A DNA stretch of 64,000 nt from Turnera subulata (lineage: Eukaryota > Streptophyta > Magnoliopsida > Malpighiales > Passifloraceae), in contig JAKUCV010002884.1 in the NCBI GenBank assembly GCA_028386065.3, positions 42,306-106,305 on the forward strand, in the 5' to 3' direction. Every line of letters starts with the position of its first letter. Position 1 is the stretch's first letter. The position numbers were made by a program, and so were the translations under genes. Positions 43,642-55,550 of the stretch are shown piece after piece. The notes beneath the pieces are model-generated. The model was given only the letters and a program-made list of their open reading frames with translations. It had not been told where the DNA came from and did not search any database.

Positions 43642-45284
43642 ATGGCTTCATCATCATCAAGAGTAGACACAATAAAAAGATATCACCTAAAATCCAATCT
43701 GGAGGACAATCCGGCCTTGTTTCTCAAATCCCTTGATAGACATATCTCTTCTCATCTTCCCCAGGTGCAAGTAAGTGATTTTCATCAATCAAAACTACTT
43801 TAATTGCGATTCAGAGTCATGCAAAGTTTGGTGTGTTTGATTGCCTGAAAATGCTCCTAGTATGCCTACAATGCTTTCCTGTATGCTCATTTGCTAGACT
43901 AAACACAAGAACTGTTAGATTGATGGAATGCCCAAATGGAGGCTTAGGGTTCTTGGTGAAAATTCATGGTTTTGGCTTATTGTGTTGTTGTTTTGGTGTT
44001 TGAATTGCATATTCTCAGCATACAATGGGTGGGTGTTGATGGGATTGTGTCAATTTCGATCAATTTTGAATTTTTCCAGGACGGGTTTTTGTGATTTTCT
44101 TGTGATTTAATTTGCAAATAAAATTCTATTATAATACTGGAATACATGATGTCTTTCTGCAAATTTATCCCCATGATGCATGTCTACATGAATGCGGAGT
44201 TGGTTTGACTTGTCTTTGCTCGGTTTGATGTGAGCATTGATGTTTTTGGGGGTATCTGCATAGTTTGTGGACACTCGGAGTCAGAATCATAGCGGGGCCG
44301 AAGCACGGCTTACCATTTTTCAGCGCGTGGATAGTGATGCTGGGGTGAAGGCCGTAGTATAGAGGGTCGGTCTTTGGAATTTCTTCTGCACCTTCAAGGG
44401 GGATAGAGTAGATCTGTAGGCTATTTCAGTGCTAGGCGAAAGATGGTGGGATACCACCAACACATTCTACCTACCTTGCGGAGAGTTGACGATGATTCCC
44501 TCTAACTATTCTCACATCACCTTGCTTTTATTTCATGGCACGCTAGTTATCGTCGATCAGGACCTTGGTGTGGATCACTTCGAAGAGCTGTTGGACATTA
44601 GAACGAAGTGGATCAAAGGCCATGTTGGCGAGGTTTCACCGTTGTGGCTACAGGACGAGCTAATGTCTTTGACATATCCAGGCACAATCAAGCAACGGGC
44701 TCGAGGTTTGAGTCTAGTGAGTCTGAATAGGACGATTTTTGCATCGGGCAGTGGCAGGGTTCGATGTGACTTACTAGCCTCTTTGATGGACTTGAGTGGT
44801 CCGCTAATTGATTGGGCATCCGCCGGCCTAGCACGGGCCTACCACAAGATGAGCAGATTTTCTCAGCGCATCACCGAGCACTTCCTGGGCTCAGCATGGA
44901 TCTGGGAGGTATATCTCCTTCGTCTCTTTCCTTTTCTTTCCCCATTTATATCATTTCTCATTATTTCGCCTACGCAGGTGTAAGGAATAGAGTGTCTTAG
45001 CCTATCTATTCCCGAGCGACCGCGGGTCCCTGATGAGTGGCTGATGGTTCTCCGATGGGTTTCCAGATTTCGCCAAAGCAGGCTTCATGCCCATGACCGT
45101 GCGTGGGCCCGTGGATATCTTAAGGGGATTCCTCTAGGCCAGGTACCTATTCCCTTCCTCTCGACCATCCTTTCTCTCTATCATCATTTCCCTTACTTAG
45201 CCATGTTCTTGTTAGGTCCGTCTCGGTGATTTTGATGAAGTACGCCACAAACTCGATGGGGTGAGATGGATGGGCGCCGGTAAG
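43642..45284 (+). pseudogene. Plant mobile domain (PMD) protein, fragment
   Basis: A likely exon at about 44429-44910 encodes WWDTTNTFYLPCGEL near its start and GSAWIWE at its end. This is the pattern of the plant mobile domain found in MAIL/MAIN-type proteins, 'phosphatase 7 long form' annotations and some Mutator-type elements. A short first exon at 43642-43766 (MASSSSRVDTIKRYHL...) with a GTAAGT donor is possible but uncertain. Further exon-like pieces are 45000-45140 (LRWVSRFRQSR, before GGTACC) and 45216-45280 (VRLGDFDEVRHKLDG). The sequence between 43770 and 44420 does not read through, and the 3' end is replaced at 45285 by a Tat LTR end, so I treat it as a broken copy. Confidence 0.6.
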
Positions 45285-45797
45285 TGTATCAAGAGGTAAC
45301 ACTAAACCCTATTGTGTTCATTATTTGCTGAGGTTTTGATGGTGATATTGATGATGTGAATGTTGTGATGCCATGAACAAGAACTACGTGGGCTTTGAAC
45401 CTGGTCACCGGGGTACGTAGGTGGACTTTAGTGGTGGAGACTCAAGCCTAAATATTTTTTATTTTCCTTTTTTTTCAGTCTTATTTTATTATTATGTGAT
45501 TTGTTTTCCACACCTTGCACACACTTACACAAGGCATACTCATGTTCTTCGATTGCATAAAGTCTCGTCCTAATGCGGATGGGTGCCTAACACCTTCCCA
45601 TCCGTGATGAACCCCGGGGCCCGATATCTTTGGTTCGCTAACTGGTTGCCTTGAAAATGGAGTGATGAAAGGTTTTTTCCGAATTTTGCCTTATAATAAA
45701 ATTCGGGTGGCGACTCCAAAGATATCGGGTGTTGGTAAAGAAGAAGGTGTAAGGAATAGGTGAGAAGGCCCAAATGATTTTGGGTCGGGTCTTCACA
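45285..45797 (+). repeat. Tat/Ogre-type LTR, 3' part only
   Basis: Closely similar to 17225-17734 (ACACTAAACCCTATTGTG; TTTGAACCTGGTC; GTCTTCACA end). Starts abruptly at 45285 in the PMD pseudogene and ends at 45797 without a PBS, so only the 3' third of the LTR is present. Confidence 0.85.
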
Positions 45798-46140
45798 CCT
45801 TGTTGATATAGTTAGTACCCATCAAACCGTTAAAGCTATTCTCGATAATACAATCTCATACCTATATAACTTTGAAATCACTTCATTTGAGCTATTCTTA
45901 ATTATATAGTCCCATATCCGTATAATTACGAAATTGCCCCAACTATGCAGCCCCATCCCTACACAGTCTCAGGATCTCTCCTATTCCGATGTGGATTCGG
46001 TTCATTCGTGTGCCCCTCCGTCTAGAAGCCTGCCAGAAGCCGCTCTTTGTCCATGCTCATCCCGACACCGCCGTACATTTCCCGCCCTCATAGACCCCGG
46101 GTGTCACACGGAAAATCCCTTCCTAATTTAATTCCACTAT
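45798..46140. other. Unassigned spacer
   Basis: No gene or repeat recognised. Confidence 0.4.
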
Positions 46141-46149
46141 CCATTTGCC

Positions 46150-47192
46150 AGAGTTAAAATTAACTAAGAGCATTATGCAATTTACCTACTTAATCTCCAA
46201 TAGAAGGTCCGCCTCCCTCGATGTCAGTTTTTAAAGCCCGGTTTATATTTTTTTATAGGCAAACGACGCTGTCACTTAACGCTCCCCTATTATAAATTTA
46301 TGCTAATTGGTGATCAGGCAACTAACGTAGTGAAGATTCACAAACCGAATTAAAAGGAGAATAAATCAAACCGAATTAAAAGGAGAATAATGCTTAATTA
46401 AATGTGCATAGAAATATTTAACAATTTCAACCCTTCATCCTAGATTGCAATTTAGCAAGACATAACTTTAAAGAAAATAACAAGTGCTTGAAAATAATAA
46501 ATCATCATTAATTCAAGATAAGAAATAAATTACAAGAAAGTAAGACCAATCTTCAACCAAAAGTGAGAATCTCCAAGCAAAAATCCTTCCAAAAGCTAGA
46601 GCTAATTTGCTGGTGTTTACAAGGAAAGAAAAAGCTAAACTAGAACACTAAGCTAAAACTAATATGCTAAATGAAGCCTGATGCTTTTGAGTTTGGAAGG
46701 TCTTATTTTTATAAAGGTGGGAAGGGGCAATATGTGGCTGAAAGTTTTTCTCCAAATTTAGTAAGTGACCAAGTCATCTTAACCACCTTTGGATAATGCT
46801 TCCTTTTTTGTAGCAAAATTAGCTTTATTACCACTTCTCTTGGTAACCACCTTAGATTCCTTCCTTGTTGACTCTTTTAAGACTTCTGATCATCCTAGAA
46901 AAGCTCTAGAAATTTTCTACAATTTTTTAATTAATTTCCTGATTCATCTACATGGGCAGCGCGTACACAGGCTGACTGTGTGAAACTGTCTGCATGGGCA
47001 GCTTGTGCTGCACTTCTAGTCCAAAATCTGTCCATTAATCCTTATTCATGTAAAAAAATACTTTGACACTAGGACAAAGTGGATTATAAAAATAAAGTAA
47101 AGAAAATGGTAGAAAAAAATAAAATAAATAAATTTTGCAAGTCAAAAACCGTAAAATGGACCCCGAAAATGAGTGTAAAATATACACTCATC
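46150..47192 (-). repeat. Degenerate Athila-type LTR
   Basis: Sequence with GACGCTGTCACTTAACGCTC and an AT-rich body, ending at CACTCATCA next to CCACCCCAACCTTAAG, which parallels the LTR/internal border at 28796. The LTR is too diverged for exact boundaries; 46150 is a rough left limit. Confidence 0.4.
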
Positions 47193-47900
47193 ACCACCCC
47201 AACCTTAAGATTTTTCTTGTCCTCAAGTAATTGTCGTAAAAACCGGGATGAAAAAATCTTACTCATCGGGACCAACGGAACCCAATCAACCAAAGTCGCA
47301 AGAAAGTCTCCTAATGCCACAAAAGAAACCACGGTATTCAACCTGCAAAAATTATGAGAAAAAATGCCAAAATATTCCGAGTGTGCACTTTGATAGGTAA
47401 TTGATTTCATTGGTCAAATTCACGTCTTTCCTCTTCACTGGCTAAAAATGGTAAATTTGGCATTTAGTAGAAAAACGAGGTTAAATTTGCAAATTCATTT
47501 TCTAATCTCCACTAATGGTAAGGATATATTCACAAGGATCAAAATGGCTTTTATTCGGGTGAAATGAGGCTAAGGTTAAGCTAACAAAAGAATGAAATAT
47601 GTGGAAAAATAAAGAAGTAATTGCATAAAAAGAAACTTACCAAAGGTCTAGCCAAGAGATATGTTTTTGGTTGGTTCTAAGATTTTGCTTGAATAATGGA
47701 GAGATCTTATTTGACCCCCTTTTTTTCTCTCTCTTTTTTCGTACAGATATATGTTTTCTTCTTTTCTCATCATCATTGTTTTTTTAGAGAAGCACAATGC
47801 AAATGGGGCGCTCTCTGGTCTCTACATGTGTTGATTGTGCTATGCGTTTGTGAACCAAAATTCCTTTTGATGTTTGGCTGAGAAGTAAGTTTGGTTCAAA
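47193..47900 (-). repeat. Degenerate Athila-type 3' internal region
   Basis: Contains CCAACCTTAAG then TTCTTGTCCTCAAGTAATTG and, further on, TCTAATCTCCACTAATGGTA, the same order as 28800-29140 in element C. No coding sequence survives. Confidence 0.5.
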
Positions 47901-48399
47901 AAAAAAACATTGTTCACGTAACTAAGTTAGTTGAAGGAAGTAAAAAAAAAACAGGTAAAAGAAATTATCGTAAAGTTCGAAATTCAGGCTGGGAGAGAGA
48001 GGCAGGAAAAAACTAGGTTAGAAAGTGGGCTTTTGGCGGAACCTGGAGCGGCAAAAATGGGTATGGGGCACCCGGGTAGCGGGTCACGACACTGTTCACT
48101 TGGGTCGGATGGGGCTGGACCCACATGCCACGTATCAGCTTCCGATTGGGCCAGCACACACGAGTGCGGCCATGCACGTTAGTTTCGGGCACACGCCAAC
48201 TAGGGTGAACTGTAGCCCAATTTTGATTTTGGGTGATTTGAACAAAATTTTGATAATTAAGAGGGCCAATTGAACCAAATCCGATAACTGGGAGGGAAAA
48301 TTGACGATTTTGTAACTTGATACCCAAACTGACTATTTTGAGAGAACACAAGGGGTATAAGGGTAGTTTAGCCAAATAAATACCTTATTTGGCTAGAGA
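47901..48399. other. Unassigned spacer
   Basis: Contains an A-rich stretch near 47900-47960. A 120-codon minus frame (48013-48375) shows no family features. Confidence 0.4.
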
Positions 48400-48725
48400 C
48401 TCATGCTGATAAGGTATTATAAAATTGAAGATGGAAATTCACTATTTATGGTAATAATACAAACTCGATGGTAGTAATACAACTTTGATGGTAATAGTAC
48501 AACTTTGATAATATTAATAATGGAGAATAATTAAACTAATATGGAGGGAGATTAAAGAAATGAGAGAGGTGTGTAGGAATGAGAAGAGAGGTGAAGCTTA
48601 TAGTAGGATGTAAGTGTATAACTGTGAAGGAATGAAGGAACATTTATGGTTGGAAATGGGAGGATAAAAATAAATAAATATGATTAATTTTAAAAGGATA
48701 AAATCAAAGGGATATTAGGTAAACT
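48400..48725 (-). repeat. Ty1/copia LTR fragment (minus)
   Basis: On the minus strand reads like 10210-10410: TTTGATTTTATC, CCTTCATTCCTTCACA, TACACTTACATCC and the CTATAAGCTTCAC blocks. Start and end are incomplete; a degenerate repeat containing GTAATAATACAA lies at 48450-48510. Confidence 0.65.
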
Positions 48726-49555
48726 GTATTTTTCTATAACTGTTTTTTTGCTGCTCCCGTATTTGGTGCTCCTCCCTCATCTGCTTTGCTGTTCCTCCCT
48801 CGTAACTTCAGCCCATATAACTCTTGTCATGCTATTTCAAGTTAAAGTATTGATATCTAGATTTTATTTCTTTTCTTCCTATCACTTTCTTATTTTGTTG
48901 TTAATTAAGAATTTCATCCTCCAATTTTATAACATTTCTGGATATTTTTATGTTCGGTTTTGATCCAGTAAGGCCTGGTTTACTAATGAGCTTTGGGCCT
49001 AATGTGTGTAAAGAAGTCCAAAGCAAGTGACACTCCATCACCTCCAAGCCCAGACCCACAAAACCCAAAACACACTTCTCAATTCCTACATTTCTCTCAC
49101 CGGCCACCATTTTTGCACTGCTCCCTCTCAAGTCAACTCCAACCCATGAAACGGCACCGTTCTCCGTAAGCTGTCACTACCCGGAAACATAAACCCCAAA
49201 AATCCCCCTCCACTGCTGCTCCTCCTTCTTCTTCCTTGGCCTAGTTGCGGAGGTGGCGGCGAGTCCCAGCTCAATCGACGACGGTGGTTAGTTAGGTTAA
49301 GTTGCGAATCCGGTAAATTTTATGCTGTCGTTTTTTTGTATTAGATTCCTCTGTATTGCTCCTACCCCGGTTTAGGGTTTATCTTTCTTCTTTTCACTTT
49401 TAACATTATTTTCAGCTATTGTAATTCAAGTAAGCATTTTTATCTTTAGGGTCTTGTCTCTCTGTGTAAAGATCATTTCTTTCTGTTTGATGTAATAATT
49501 TTTCGCTAAACCACGTTCTTTTCTTTTTGTGGTTGATTGTTTAGTTTGATTAGTC
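48726..49555 (+). promoter_or_regulatory. Upstream region and 5' UTR of the mitochondrial L22 gene
   Basis: No frame of note. The block 49170-49312 (CT-rich, with GAGGTGGCGG) looks like transcribed 5' UTR, and a GGTAAATTTT donor near 49312 with a TTTGATTAG acceptor at 49553 could bound a 5' UTR intron just before the ATG. This is inference. Confidence 0.4.
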
Positions 49556-52074
49556 ATGGTGGGGTGGCAGAGACATTTGCAGTCCTTCATCAATCATGTC
49601 GGGAAGAGAAGAGTAGAGAATTTGTACAGTAACTCTGCTTGCTTTTCGACTTCCTCTTCTTCTTCTTCTTCTTCTTCTTTTTCTGCTCTCGCCAAATCCT
49701 CCATTTTGCCTGGTTAGTGCATCTCTTTACTTCTGTGATGTACATGTTTCTCATTTTACTTATTTTTTTGCATGAGTAAGTTCACATTTTATGCAAAGAG
49801 GAGCGAAGAAATCATTTTCATGTGAAAAATATTCTTTTTTCTCCTGTTCTCCGGTTTTGCTGCCTTATTGGATCTCTGATCAACTAGATGTTTGAATTAT
49901 ATGAATTACTTTTGTAGGTGAGGTAACTTGTTTCCAGAGATTCTGGAAACCGCCTTCCGCTAATGTTACGAGGCCTTTTTATCAATATCTGCAACAGTCG
50001 GTAATGCTGTCTTCCTTCCACAGCTTTTTTCCCCCAGCTATCTCCATGTAAAATCTTTTATACCCATGTCATTGTCATTGTCATTGTGATATGGCTGCTA
50101 TTTCTTAAACGATGTCCATCTTAAAACCTGCAACCTTTAGAAATTTTATTAACTGTGTTCAGAAATCTAGTGAAGGAAATATGCATTCGATTTGACATAA
50201 ATTGTACTGTTCTGTGGTGTAGGACTTCCACTGGTTTGATACTGGGGATTTTTATGTGTATGATGTCTGAAACATTGTACGAGAATAAGTATGAAGCGTC
50301 ACTGTGTTTGATAGATGCCTATACTTTCAAATATCTCTTTGCTCTTTTCTCACGCAGAAGCTTTCCTTTCTTTTCTCCTCATTTCACTACCTTCATCCGC
50401 TGCATTTTTTAAATGGTTACAGGGCATTTCCAGTTCGAGGAAATTACTGGCAGATGCTTCAGAGGAAAGCCCTGTTCCATCTCCGTTGACTTTGGCACCA
50501 CTGTCAAGCAGTGGAAAACCTGAAGAACAAAAGGCACTTTCAAAACCCGCAAAAGTTCAGGCAGTATTGAAGGGCATAAAACAGGTCTGAGATACTGATA
50601 TTTATCACATTATTTCTTCTCCTTACAATGCTGTAGAACCTACTGATAATATTCTTGAATCATTACTGTTTGATGCTGTCAAAGCTTTAACTAAACTTGA
50701 TCGAATAGACGATTAGATTTTGATACTTACAAATTCTAAGAGGATATTATGAGGTAGTCATGCTCTTGACATTTCAATTCCAGTTAAAAATCATTGCCTT
50801 TTTCTTTTGAAACTGACAGATTATTACTTGCTACATTGTCATCATCTCAAGCCAGTACTAGTTAAGTTAATTGTTAACAAAACAAATCCATAACATCCTT
50901 GTAAGATGTTATTGTAGGACCTATATTCAATTCACTGTAAGATGAATTTGATTAAATTTATGGAAAATGTCAGAACAGATTAATTGAGCATAACATTTTT
51001 CATCAACAAGTCTGACTTATCTGCTGGTTTTAGAGTCCTAAGAAGATCAACTTGGTTGCTGCATTAGTTCGTGGCATGCGTGTTGAAGATGCATTATTGC
51101 AGTTGCAAGTGACAGTAAAGCGAGCTTCAAAAACTGTCTATCAGGTGATAGAAACAATTCTATTTCGAAGTTAGTAAAGCTTTTCCTATTTTAACAAGAT
51201 ATACATAAGATATATTTCTGTTCTTCTCTTTGTCCTCGTGGGAGGTGGAGGTTATTGAGGATAAAATGAGAAACTGTTTAGTACATACACGTTCTGAAGC
51301 CTCCGTCTGTCTAGATCTCATTCTGGTTTTCTGGAATCTGGATTATATGTTTTCACTAAATTCTACAGTGAATCAAAGAAACAAAATGGTAAGCATGCAG
51401 AAACATGTAAGATTCATAAACTTGAACTAGGATCAAAGGCTGTAGCTTCTGGAACCTGGATTAAGAACTGTTTTGGAGATTTTTTTTTTTTTTTCATTTT
51501 CGTTAACATTTTGGGGATGAAACACTAACGCAGGCATTAATATCTAATCTTGTTCTCTAATGTCTTGGAACTAAAGAAAGAACTTTGTTTGTACGATTGA
51601 TCCCTGGACTTCAATGTTTGGAAACTAAGATCTTACTTTGCAGGTTATTCATTCTGCTCGTGCTAATGCGACTCACAATCATGGCCTGGACGCAGATCGT
51701 CTCCTCGTTGGTATGGCACCTAAACTCTGAAGTTATGCTCCTACTTCTACCTGAACTTTCCCTAATCTTTTATTTGCTACTGGTATATAGCTGAAGCATT
51801 TGTGGGAAAGGGATTCTTCAAGAAAAGAGTTTCCTACCATGCTAAAGGGAGATGTGGAGTTAAAGTGAGACCAGAGTGCCGCCTCACAGTAGTAGTGAGG
51901 GAAACCACCCCTGAAGAGGAAGCTGAGATTGCCAGGCTAAAGGTTCACAATTTCCGCAAGCTCACGAAAAGGGAAAGGCGGCTTGTACCACATAAGCTCA
52001 TTGAGACCACACCTATCTGGAATCGTAAAGGAAAAAGAGCTGTTGATGGTAACCAGACTGGTGTGGCTGCATGA
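49556..52074 (+). CDS. MRPL22: Mitochondrial ribosomal protein uL22 (large subunit L22)
   Basis: Nuclear gene for a large-subunit protein of the mitochondrial ribosome, lining the exit-tunnel region. I infer six exons: 49556-49712, 49918-50000, 50423-50584, 51034-51144, 51644-51710, 51791-52074. Each junction has GT/AG and keeps frame, giving 287 residues with a TGA stop at 52072. The N-terminal part (1-115) is Ser-rich, with a TCT/TCC-coded serine run encoded in exon 1 and a basic start (MVGWQRHLQ), consistent with an organelle targeting presequence. The L22 domain occupies about 120-230: SPKKINLVAALVRG, VKRASKTVYQVIHSARANA, HNHGLDADRL, RVSYHAKGRCG and CRLTVVVRE. A C-terminal extension of about 55 residues follows. 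The AATAAA at about 52233 is a plausible polyadenylation signal. It could be mitochondrial or dual-targeted; mitochondrial is the usual assignment. Confidence 0.93.
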
Positions 52075-52804
52075 TGTCCTGGCAAACCCTTTGCTTAGGT
52101 GTTTTTTTTAGAAGTGTTGAAATCCATTGCACAGATTTCTAGCAGCAAGATGCTGGGTACTTTTAGATGGAAAAAGAAAAAAGAAGAAACGGCTGCATGC
52201 CATTTCAAATGCTTCAATATTCCTTTGCTGGAAATAAAGAGAATGATGACCTCGTGGATTTTCTGTTTTTGCTCCTTAGGATGTCTAGTCTTGATAGTGA
52301 AGGCAACATCAAAGCACCAGGTTGACGGTGTTCATGCGCCTTCCCAGGAATAGCTTACATTTCTGTCATCTAAAAGGTTATCTATGAGTACAATATATTT
52401 TTGCCAACAATATTTGTGTGCTCGAATGCAGCTTACATTTGTTGCCAATTCCCCTGAAGAAAAATGTAAAATTTTGTTCCTAGTTGCAGATCATTGGCAC
52501 AATAATTCATTGATATTTAGCTCTGATAATCGACAGTATTGTTGGCTTAAACTATATAGGTACTAATTCCTTCATTTTGAATTGGCATTGCATGCGCATA
52601 TTTAATGGAGCTATTACTACCAGAATTATGCAAATAAATGAATGCTTATTATTTTGCCGCGTTTTTTTTTTTAATGATAAAAGGAGCATTTTTCATTCAT
52701 ATAAACAGGTGAATACGTAGTAGAAGAACTAATCAAACATAAGCATAAAACAAATTGAACATAAGAATTCTTCTTTCTCAAAACCATAAAAATTTACAAA
52801 AGCA
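52075..52804. other. 3' UTR and downstream spacer of MRPL22
   Basis: Transcribed 3' UTR is likely to at least 52250 (AATAAAGAG at 52233). No second gene seen; small frames lack features. Confidence 0.5.
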
Positions 52805-53439
52805 CACTATCTAGGGGACGTCATAACCTGTGTACCGTGCATCAAGCACCAAGCCATGAATGCTAATATGCAAGTGCACAGATAGTTGTAGCAAACAAGG
52901 TCGTCCTCCGGGACCAGGTTAGTTACTAATTGCTTAATAACTTGTAATCGTCTAGGCAAATAGAGATTGGATTGAGCAATGAAAATATATAACTGAACTA
53001 AAGTAGATGAGTTCTCAATATTCGAAAGATGTCTAGGACTTCGGGAGCTCACTTGCCTATTCTTTGATGCTTCACTTTAAAATCATGCACAGATAGATCA
53101 TGCAGCGCACATGCATAAGCAAGCTATGCAACCATAAATTGACCTAAGTCCTGAATTTCCTAAGTTCATTGTAAGATGAGTTCAATAAAGTAGAATAAAT
53201 AACCCTCTCTCGTGGCGAAACTTAAACCCTACTTAACTATCCCAACTTCGTGTTCACTAGCGAAGAAATAACTAAGGCATTAATGCACAGTCAACATAAG
53301 CAAAATGTTCTTCACTAGAAGGTCTTCCTTCCTCAAGGCAAGTTCCTAGTGTCCAACCTATGCAATTCTAGTAGTCAATTGATGCTGTCACTTAACAATT
53401 TTCTACCTAGATTTATTCTATCTAATGGCCAGTTAAATA
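52805..53439 (-). repeat. Athila-like LTR remnant
   Basis: Block GCAAGTGCACAGATAGTTG and GTCGTCCTCCGGGACC near 52870-52915, with GATGCTGTCACTTAAC at 53382, both of which recur in the Athila LTRs of the window (26010 and 46270). Diverged, boundaries uncertain. Confidence 0.45.
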
Positions 53440-54335
53440 GCAAGATTAAAGACTTATTTCATCCCAATATTGGGCGCTAAAGTTGGAATTCCTCCCTATG
53501 TTGAATTTTGGCTTCTTTTCATCCCTCTGTTCCCCCTAGTTGGCATGTTTTGGTCCCTCTCATCAGAATCCGGCGGGAAATGCTGACGTAGCAAAGTTTT
53601 CGGTACCATGTCAGCATATGTGGAAGCCACATGTCAGGTCGAACCAACAAATCAAACTGACTCGACCCTACCGGTTCGCCCACAAAAAAAACATATTCTA
53701 GAAATCGGTGTTGCCCGGAGTTTGTCTATATTTTTTTCTTTTGTTCCTAAAATTAATTAAAAATTAAAATTTTTTAACTAAATAATAACTTATAATAATT
53801 TAATTTCAAAAACAAAATAATAATTTATACTAATTAAATTATAACTTATAATGAATTAATTTATTTAAAAACATTCATTGAATTAAAAATTTGTTCAAAA
53901 ACAAAATAATAATTCATACTAATTAAATAATAACTTATAATAAATTAAATTTAATAAAACCTTTCATTGAATTAAAAAAAATTTTCAAAAACAAAATAAT
54001 AACTTATACTAATTAAATTATAAATTAAAAGAAATTAATTTTAGGAAAAAAAGAAAAAAATATGGACAAACTCCGGAGTCCCACTGGATTTCCAAAATGG
54101 ATTTTTGGGTGGGCAAACCTATCGGGTCGATCCGGTTTGATTTCTTGGTTCGACCTAACATGTGGCTTTCACATATGCTGACGTGGCGCTGAAAACCTTG
54201 CCACGCCATCATTTTCCACCGGATTCCGGCGATGGGGACCAAAACAGGCCAACTAGGGAGAACAGAAGGATGAAAAGAGCCAAAATCCAACAGAGATAAC
54301 GCCATAGGGGTGAAACAAGTGTTTAATCTTTTTCA
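53440..54335. mobile_element. Foldback / Mutator-like element with long inverted repeats
   Basis: Left arm 53440-53740 and right arm 54035-54335 are inverted copies over about 290 bp (for example GAATTTTGGCTTCTTTTCATC against GGATTTTGGCTCTTTTCATC; CATGTCAGCATATGTG; GGAGTTTGTC). The arms meet in an AT-rich centre with three imperfect tandem units of about 80 bp (53755-54040). No transposase. Target duplications were not found. Structure suits a MULE-type or foldback element. Confidence 0.75.
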
Positions 54336-54339
54336 AAAT

Positions 54340-55550
54340 GAACCCAATAGCCAAGGATATCACTCCTCACCTACAAGCACTCAGGATAGCAGTACATCTC
54401 GGTTTTCCTTCCATTTTTTTGGTCTCAGTCAGTACATCCATATATCTCCAACAATTCAGGAACTTGGTCCACGCACTAATTGGCAACATATTTGTGGAAG
54501 AATGACTAGACTACTTGGAGAGATTCAGAAACCACTTCATGATCATATCCTTTCTAATCGGATTGTTTGACTTCAGCATCTCCACAATATTCCACCTCGG
54601 ACGAACCCTCTTACAAGCGAATACTTGAGCAAAACTGGAAATCTAAGAATATCTTTTCTTCCGAACTTCATGGCATTCAAATAAAGATCCGTAGCACTCC
54701 TTATCTTCTCCTCCGAAGCTGCCATAATACAGGGGCATTGCTTGAAAGCTGACATGGTCTCCTCCTCACTCCAACCCAAGCTCTTCATCACCTCAATCTT
54801 CTTCCCAAGACCAATGCCTCAATTGGATAATCACCACAAAAGCGTGTATAAACATAGGAGCCTTTGGTTGGAGTCCTATCTTCCTGATAGCATTCACTGC
54901 ACAAACCACCTTGACATGACTGTTACTCAGAATTCTTGGTCTCAACTGCAAAAGCTTTCCTACCCTATTGGCAGCCACTCCCTCCTTTACCAAGAAATCA
55001 ACATTTGCCGGTACATTATCTATATAACCAAATGACAACATAAACGGGAACCGCCTAATGGCGGCGAGTATAACTTCCTCTGGAAACAGAAACACTGCCT
55101 CAAGGACTCAAAACATGATTTAATGCGGGAATCTAATGAGGAATGTGTAATTTTCGGATTGGACAGGAAAAGCTCCGGTAGAAGCTGTGCCACACAGCCA
55201 TTATCAATGAAGAAGCTGAATTTCGGCTTCATATTGGTTTCTACATTGCAGTGGAGCACTCGAGGACGCTTTTGGATCAATGATTTAGCTATGTGGGTAT
55301 CGCCAAAGTTGTGGGCTTCGAGGCATTCGAGGACAGCTTGAGCTTGGGCTCTTGGAAGATTCTTCTGGTGGAGTTGGAGCTTCCCGGAGGCAGAAAGAGC
55401 AGATTTTGGGGAGAGCCCACATGAGTTTATGAGGAATTGGAGGATGAAAGAGGTTCCAGATGCGCCGCGGAGGGTGGTGGTAGGTGGTGGAGAAAGAGTT
55501 GATGAGAAAGTTCTGAGGAAGAAACATTCCAGCTATTCTTGAAGACAAAA
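54340..55550 (-). pseudogene. mTERF-family pseudogene
   Basis: A broken copy of the neighbouring gene at 57398-58543, in the same orientation. Matching blocks in order (minus strand): CGLSPKSAL and EAHNFGDTHIAK (near 55430-55285), IQKRPRVLHCNVETNMKPKF (55280), a degraded central part, NVDFLVKEGVAANRVGKLL (about 55010-54950), APMFIHAFVVII (54860), SLGWSEEETMSAFKQCP (54785) and LKSNPIRKDMIMKW (about 54550). At least three frameshifts split it across frames, and after the C-terminal block a stop appears early. The long-inverted-repeat element abuts its 3' end. Tandem duplication of a mTERF gene followed by decay is the simplest reading. Confidence 0.85.
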
